The notes under the pieces: generated by a model | Told to the model about the DNA's origin: nothing | Database searches by the model: none | Seen by the model: only the letters and a program-made list of their open reading frames with translations | Position numbers and translations under genes: made by a program | In this document: positions 60,035 through 64,000 of the stretch, piece after piece | How the letters are laid out: each line of letters begins with the position of its first letter | Numbering within the stretch: position 1 is the stretch's first letter | DNA from: Candidatus Sumerlaeota bacterium | Lineage (GTDB): Bacteria; Sumerlaeota; Sumerlaeia; Sumerlaeales; Sumerlaeaceae | DNA: 64,000 bases | Assembly (NCBI GenBank): GCA_026398535.1 | Contig: JAPLSQ010000066.1 | Location: forward strand, 1 to 64,000 | Reading direction: 5' to 3'

Positions 60035-61036
60035 GTGAGTATCGACGCAAAGGGTGTTTACGAGGATATCGTGGGTTCGTGGGTCATGTACCGCCCCGAA
60101 ATCAAGATTCATGATTGCACGATCCGCGACGGGGGGTTGATCAATGATCACGACTTCACGGATGATTTTGTCAAAGCGGTCTATGACACTTGTGTGAAGG
60201 CCGGCGTGGATTATATGGAGATCGGCTACAAGGCGTCGAAAAAGCTCTTTGCGTCCGACAGTTATGGCAAATGGAAGTTCTGCGATGAGGATGCGATTCG
60301 GCGCATTGTGGGCGACGCGCCCACCGGAACAGTGCTCTCCGTGATGGCCGACACCGACCGCACCGATTACCACACCGACATCCTGCCGCGCGAGCAGAGC
60401 GTGATCGGGTGCATCCGCGTGGCAGCGTACATCAACCAAATGCCGCGCGCTCTTGACATGATTGATGATGCTCACAACAAGGGCTACGAGACGACGCTCA
60501 ATATCATGGCCATCTCGACGGTTCAAGACCGTGAACTTCAGGACGCGCTCGCGCTTGCCGCGAAGAGTTCCGTGGATGTCATCTACGTCGTGGACAGTTT
60601 CGGAGCATTTTACCCTCTAAAGGTCAAGGAATTGACCATGACATATCTGCGTGCTGTCGAAGGCACCGGCAAACAGGTGGGCATCCATGCGCACAACAAC
60701 CAGCAACTCGCCTATGCCAACACAATCGAGGCTGTCATCAACGGCGCCAACCGCCTCGATGCCACCATCAATGGCTTGGGGCGCGGCGCGGGAAACTGCC
60801 CACTCGAACTTCTTATTAGCTTTCTGAAAAATCCAAAGTTTCGCATGCGACCGGTGCTCCAGTGCATCGAGGAGCATTTCCTTCCCCTGCGTCAGAAACT
60901 CGACTGGGGCTACAGCATCCCCTATATGATCACCGGCCAGCTCAACCAGCATCCGCGTGCCGCCATCAAGGCGCGCAGCAGTGATCAGGCCGACAATTAT
61001 GTGGCGTTTTTCGACCATATGATGGAAAAAGAATAA
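60035..61036 (+). CDS. DRE-TIM metallolyase-family aldolase-like enzyme
   Basis: 333 residues from GTG 60035. A TIM-barrel of the HMG-CoA-lyase/4-hydroxy-2-oxovalerate-aldolase superfamily: the RD pair of HDCTIRDGG (R31, D32) supplies the transition-state arginine and metal aspartate, and GIHAHNNQQLAYAN (about 216-229) the metal histidines. GLGRGAGNCPLEL (about 250) is also conserved. Shorter than isopropylmalate synthase and without its regulatory domain, it is more like MhpE-type aldolases. No dehydrogenase partner (MhpF-type) is adjacent, so the substrate is open. Confidence 0.82.
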   Translation: MSIDAKGVYEDIVGSWVMYRPEIKIHDCTIRDGGLINDHDFTDDFVKAVYDTCVKAGVDYMEIGYKASKKLFASDSYGKWKFCDEDAIRRIVGDAPTGTVLSVMADTDRTDYHTDILPREQSVIGCIRVAAYINQMPRALDMIDDAHNKGYETTLNIMAISTVQDRELQDALALAAKSSVDVIYVVDSFGAFYPLKVKELTMTYLRAVEGTGKQVGIHAHNNQQLAYANTIEAVINGANRLDATINGLGRGAGNCPLELLISFLKNPKFRMRPVLQCIEEHFLPLRQKLDWGYSIPYMITGQLNQHPRAAIKARSSDQADNYVAFFDHMMEKE

Positions 61037-61177
61037 TCGCGGGCGTCACGCAACCCAATCAGGCGCCGCCCCGACGAAAACCAGCCCCTATTATTAATTC
61101 CTGATCAAAGAGTCTATTGCGGGTTTACTTCCGGCTCTTTAGTGAACGCGGAAGCTTTCTGCGCAAAGTTCTATTGT

Positions 61178-62455
61178 CTATGGCGTGATGGTCAGCACCA
61201 CGAAGCGCGTCTTGCCGATTTTGAGTTTGTAGACGCCGGGCGCCAGCGGAGCGCGCAACAGGCCGAGTGAACCGCCCGCCGGGTGCGCGCTCAGTGTGTG
61301 CGGTTCGGGATATTCGATCACCTTGATGGCTCCCTGTTTGGCCAGCCTTTGGGCTTCGCGCGATGATTTTGCGGCGCCCGTAAGCGCAAGCACCTGTGCG
61401 AGGTTCGGCGCGTCGGCCAGCGACAGGGTGACGCGCTCGGCGGTTTTCTCTGGGAATTTGCGCAGGGTGAACCGCGCGCGGAAATCTTGCGCCTCGCGCT
61501 CGGCGGTGTCCGCCCCGTGGTATAGCGTAACGATGCGCCGCGCGAGGTCTTCCTTGACGTCCCTCGGATGGCTCGCCCCGCTTTCGACGGCGCGCCGCAT
61601 CGTCTGGGTTTCTTTCTCTGTCAGGCCGACGGCCAGCTCGAAATAATCCCACATGATGTCGTCGGGGATGCTCATTGCCTTACCGAACATGGCCTGCGCG
61701 TTCTCGCTGATGCCGATGTAGTTGCCGAGACTCTTGCTCATCTTGTGCGTGCCGTCGAGACCGACAAGCAGCGGCAGCGTCATGATGCACTGCGGCTCCT
61801 GCCCCTTGCCCCGCTGCAGTTCGCGTCCCACGAGCAGGTTAAACTTCTGGTCGGTTCCGCCGATTTCTATGTCCGCGTGAATCTCGATGGAGTCGCGTCC
61901 CTGAAGAAGCGGGTAGATGAACTCGTGGATGTAGATGGGCACTTCGGAATCGAAGCGGTTGTGGAAATCCTCGCGCTCGAGCATCTGCGACACGGTGTAT
62001 GAGCTCATGAGTTCGATGGTATCGGACACGGTCATGGGTTCGAGCCAGGCGGAATTGTAGGCCAGTTCCGTCTTCTCGCGGTCGAGTATTTTGAAAATCT
62101 GTTCCAGGTAGGTTTGTGCGTTTGCGTTGACTTCGTCTTTTGCGAGGCGCGGGCGCGCGCTGTTTTTGCCGCTCGGGTCGCCGATGCGCGCCGTGTAATC
62201 GCCGATGATGAACACGACCTTGTGTCCCCAGTCCTGGAAATCTTTCAGTTTGCGGATGGGCACGCTGTGTCCAAGATGGATGTCGGGGGCGGAGGGATCG
62301 GCGCCGTATTTCACCCTCAGCGGCCGCCCTTCGCTGCGCGCGCGGACAAGTTTTTGCGCAAACTCTTCAACCGGGAGGATGTCCACGGTGTTCGATGCCA
62401 GCACCTCGAATTCCTCGCGTATTTCTGCCGGGATGTTTGGTTCGTCGTGTTGCAT
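61178..62455 (-). CDS. tyrS: Tyrosyl-tRNA synthetase
   Basis: 425 residues. The class I HIGH motif is HLGH (60-63) and the KMSKS motif is KMSKSLGN (about 240). The C-terminal S4-like RNA-binding domain spans about 355-425. The anticodon-domain layout fits the TyrZ-like group. It lies 41 bases after the SGNH hydrolase on the same strand; co-transcription is possible. No T-box leader was seen upstream. Confidence 0.96.
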   Translation of the reverse strand: MQHDEPNIPAEIREEFEVLASNTVDILPVEEFAQKLVRARSEGRPLRVKYGADPSAPDIHLGHSVPIRKLKDFQDWGHKVVFIIGDYTARIGDPSGKNSARPRLAKDEVNANAQTYLEQIFKILDREKTELAYNSAWLEPMTVSDTIELMSSYTVSQMLEREDFHNRFDSEVPIYIHEFIYPLLQGRDSIEIHADIEIGGTDQKFNLLVGRELQRGKGQEPQCIMTLPLLVGLDGTHKMSKSLGNYIGISENAQAMFGKAMSIPDDIMWDYFELAVGLTEKETQTMRRAVESGASHPRDVKEDLARRIVTLYHGADTAEREAQDFRARFTLRKFPEKTAERVTLSLADAPNLAQVLALTGAAKSSREAQRLAKQGAIKVIEYPEPHTLSAHPAGGSLGLLRAPLAPGVYKLKIGKTRFVVLTITP

Positions 62456-62496
62456 GATACGATGTTATTTCATCAAGCAGAATGCGGCATTCAAAA

Positions 62497-63753
62497 TTAT
62501 TTCACATATTTTACTGAAATGTTGCTGGCTTGGCGCGCGCGCCCGATGATTTCATCCCAGCGCGCGAGGTCTTGGGGCAGCCGTGCGGCCCGCGCCTGGG
62601 CGTCGGGCAGTGCGCCATTGGCCGCCATGCGCTCGCAGATCACTTTTGCCTCGATGGCGTGGCGCAGGGGGTTTGGATGGGCGTCGGCGCGTTCCGGCCC
62701 CACCGACAGCGCCTTGGAGTGAAGGTTGTGCGTGTCGAGATACTCAATGAGCGCCTTGACGGGTGTGGCGTCGATGTAACCGAGGCTGACGGCATAATCG
62801 CGGATTTCATTTTCAGGATTGTCGGAAAGCGGCGCCGCGCCAACGCCGCGCCATTTTTCGACATTGTAATAATCCGGGGCGAAAACGCGCGGCATTTTGC
62901 GCGCCGCGCAGATATCGCTGATGTCCTTGAGCGCCGCGCGCGTCTTGTCCCACCCGATCAGGTACTGGTATTCGTCGGGGACATTTTTCGGATCGGTCCC
63001 CTGCAGTCCCGCCTCGAGGTCCGCACGCGTGCGGGCCGCGGCCTCCGACAGCAGGGCTTCGAGCGCACAGGAACGCGAGAGCGTGAACAGGGGGCGCGGG
63101 CGGGAAATGAAATTTGGCGCCGCCGCGTCGTTGTCGTAAATGAAGCTTAACAGAACGGCGTCGGGCTGCCATGCCAGCGCGCGCGCGCGCAACATCTCAG
63201 CCTCCATGACGGTATTGTAACCGGGCACGCCGAAATTGAGAACCTCAAATTTTGTGCCGGTGGTCGTTTCGTTGAGGAACGATTCGAGCAAGTCGGTGAA
63301 CCGCCATTCCTGGGGCGCGCCCCAGCCAAACAGCACGGAATCACCGAGCGCGGCGATGCGGAATACGCCGGGCGGTTTCGTCACGGGGCGCTCGGGATCG
63401 CGCCTCCCCGAGCTGTTGAATTTCACGGGAACGCCTTGGAAGCTGCCTTCGAGGTTGGGAATGAGTTCGAAAATCAGGCGCGGATTGTCGCTGATGCGGA
63501 CAAAATTAATGAGCGTCATCGGACCGCCCTCGCGCTTCTTGTGTTCGAAGCGCCGGAGCGTTTCGATGTCATTGGGCCGGGCGGCCAGCACAAGGCGCGC
63601 GGCAATCTCCACCGCGGCAAACGCCAGCAACAACCCCAGCGCGGCCGCCGACAGACGAAAGAGCCACAGGCGGCGTTGCGGCGCTGCGGCGTGAGCTGGC
63701 GCCGGCGCATTGCTTCCGGCAGTCTGGCTTAATTTTTCATCGGGCGGTTCCAT
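62497..63753 (-). CDS. Membrane-anchored SGNH/GDSL hydrolase
   Basis: About 418 residues from ATG 63753, which lets a single membrane helix (about 30-52) follow a short cytoplasmic start. The catalytic serine lies in GDSVLFGWG and a glycine block in LNFGVPGYNTVMEAEML. The third block reads LLSFIYDNDA, and the Asp-His pair near the end is ADAHPNPLRHAIEA. Such enzymes are often O-acetyl esterases acting on envelope polysaccharides. The catalytic domain should be periplasmic. Located between tyrS and glnS on the same strand. Confidence 0.8.
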   Translation of the reverse strand: MEPPDEKLSQTAGSNAPAPAHAAAPQRRLWLFRLSAAALGLLLAFAAVEIAARLVLAARPNDIETLRRFEHKKREGGPMTLINFVRISDNPRLIFELIPNLEGSFQGVPVKFNSSGRRDPERPVTKPPGVFRIAALGDSVLFGWGAPQEWRFTDLLESFLNETTTGTKFEVLNFGVPGYNTVMEAEMLRARALAWQPDAVLLSFIYDNDAAAPNFISRPRPLFTLSRSCALEALLSEAAARTRADLEAGLQGTDPKNVPDEYQYLIGWDKTRAALKDISDICAARKMPRVFAPDYYNVEKWRGVGAAPLSDNPENEIRDYAVSLGYIDATPVKALIEYLDTHNLHSKALSVGPERADAHPNPLRHAIEAKVICERMAANGALPDAQARAARLPQDLARWDEIIGRARQASNISVKYVK

Positions 63754-63863
63754 ATGTGTGTACGTTGCCTGTATCAGCGGGGATAAATCATTCAAACGGA
63801 CAAGCAAAATCATTTTCGTGAGACGTTGCCAATAGCCCTTCAGCAACACTTCGCCAGAGTTGC

Positions 63864-64000
63864 CTACTTTGCTCCCTGTGATTTTTCGATTTTTGCCCAT
63901 GTGTCGCGCAGAGTGGCGGTGCGGTTGAAAACGAGCGCGCCGGGGCGCGAGTCCGTGCTGTCGGCACAGAAATAGCCGAGTCGTTCGAACTGATATGGCG
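63864..64000 (-). CDS. glnS: Glutaminyl-tRNA synthetase, C-terminal end (partial)
   Basis: The last 44 codons of a gene whose start lies beyond the window. Reading minus from 63998 gives [13 protein letters not shown], then [16 protein letters not shown], the strongly conserved end of GlnRS, where the anticodon-binding beta-barrel closes. Stop codon TAG at 63866-63864. Presence of GlnRS means this organism charges glutamine directly rather than only by transamidation. It is followed by the SGNH hydrolase gene after about 110 bases. Confidence 0.88.
   Translation of the reverse strand, partial: PYQFERLGYFCADSTDSRPGALVFNRTATLRDTWAKIEKSQGAK

Overview
The window reads as chromosomal DNA of an uncultured, GC-rich Gram-negative bacterium. 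Evidence is an MsbA-like lipid flippase, an FtsX/EnvC-type pair, many signal-peptide-bearing secreted proteins and densely packed short operons. The gene mix (SBBP propeller protein, GH20 and GH38 enzymes, golvesin-type amidase, FIST and SpoIIE-phosphatase signalling, 10-bp CACGGACA-type intergenic repeats) recalls candidate phyla around Planctomycetes/Verrucomicrobia/Lentisphaerae such as Sumerlaeota or Hydrogenedentota. That placement is an impression, not shown. No tRNA, rRNA, CRISPR array, transposase or phage gene was seen. All identities come from reading motifs; no database search was run.

Layout. 1-7106: a polytopic membrane protein overlapping an ETF-quinone-oxidoreductase-like flavoprotein, a glycosyltransferase-methyltransferase fusion, and a convergent MsbA-like ABC exporter with an extra domain. 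7297-14405: aroQ, a minus-strand unit (ABC ATPase, ABC-2 permease, anchored repeat-like protein, tandem GNAT), an orphan [2Fe-2S] subunit, a secreted cyclophilin and an EI24/CysZ-type membrane protein. 14761-19942: a signalling operon (FIST sensor, hybrid kinase with two receivers and HPt, receiver-SpoIIE phosphatase). 20126-24003: a secreted unknown and gyrB.

24056-29557 (minus) is the most interesting region. It is a tightly overlapped arsenic operon: arsR, a shortened arsC-like gene, acr3, a secreted thioredoxin-fold protein with a cysteine-rich tail, an FtsX/MacB-type permease, its ATPase, and arsM, with a palindromic operator in front. Having an ABC exporter and a secreted cysteine protein between acr3 and arsM suggests an additional route for handling arsenicals, perhaps methylated or thiol-bound species.

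29893-43130: a zinc-ribbon/PH-like membrane protein, GH38 alpha-mannosidase, acnA, a CapD/PglF-type nucleotide-sugar dehydratase, uvrB, and an FtsX-like/EnvC-like pair. 43232-55964: a large secreted amidase, surE, a GH20 hexosaminidase, a seven-repeat SBBP propeller protein and a TPR protein. 56031-64000: nth, dprA, a GT-C-like membrane protein, a DRE-TIM aldolase-like enzyme, tyrS, an anchored SGNH hydrolase and the 3' end of glnS.
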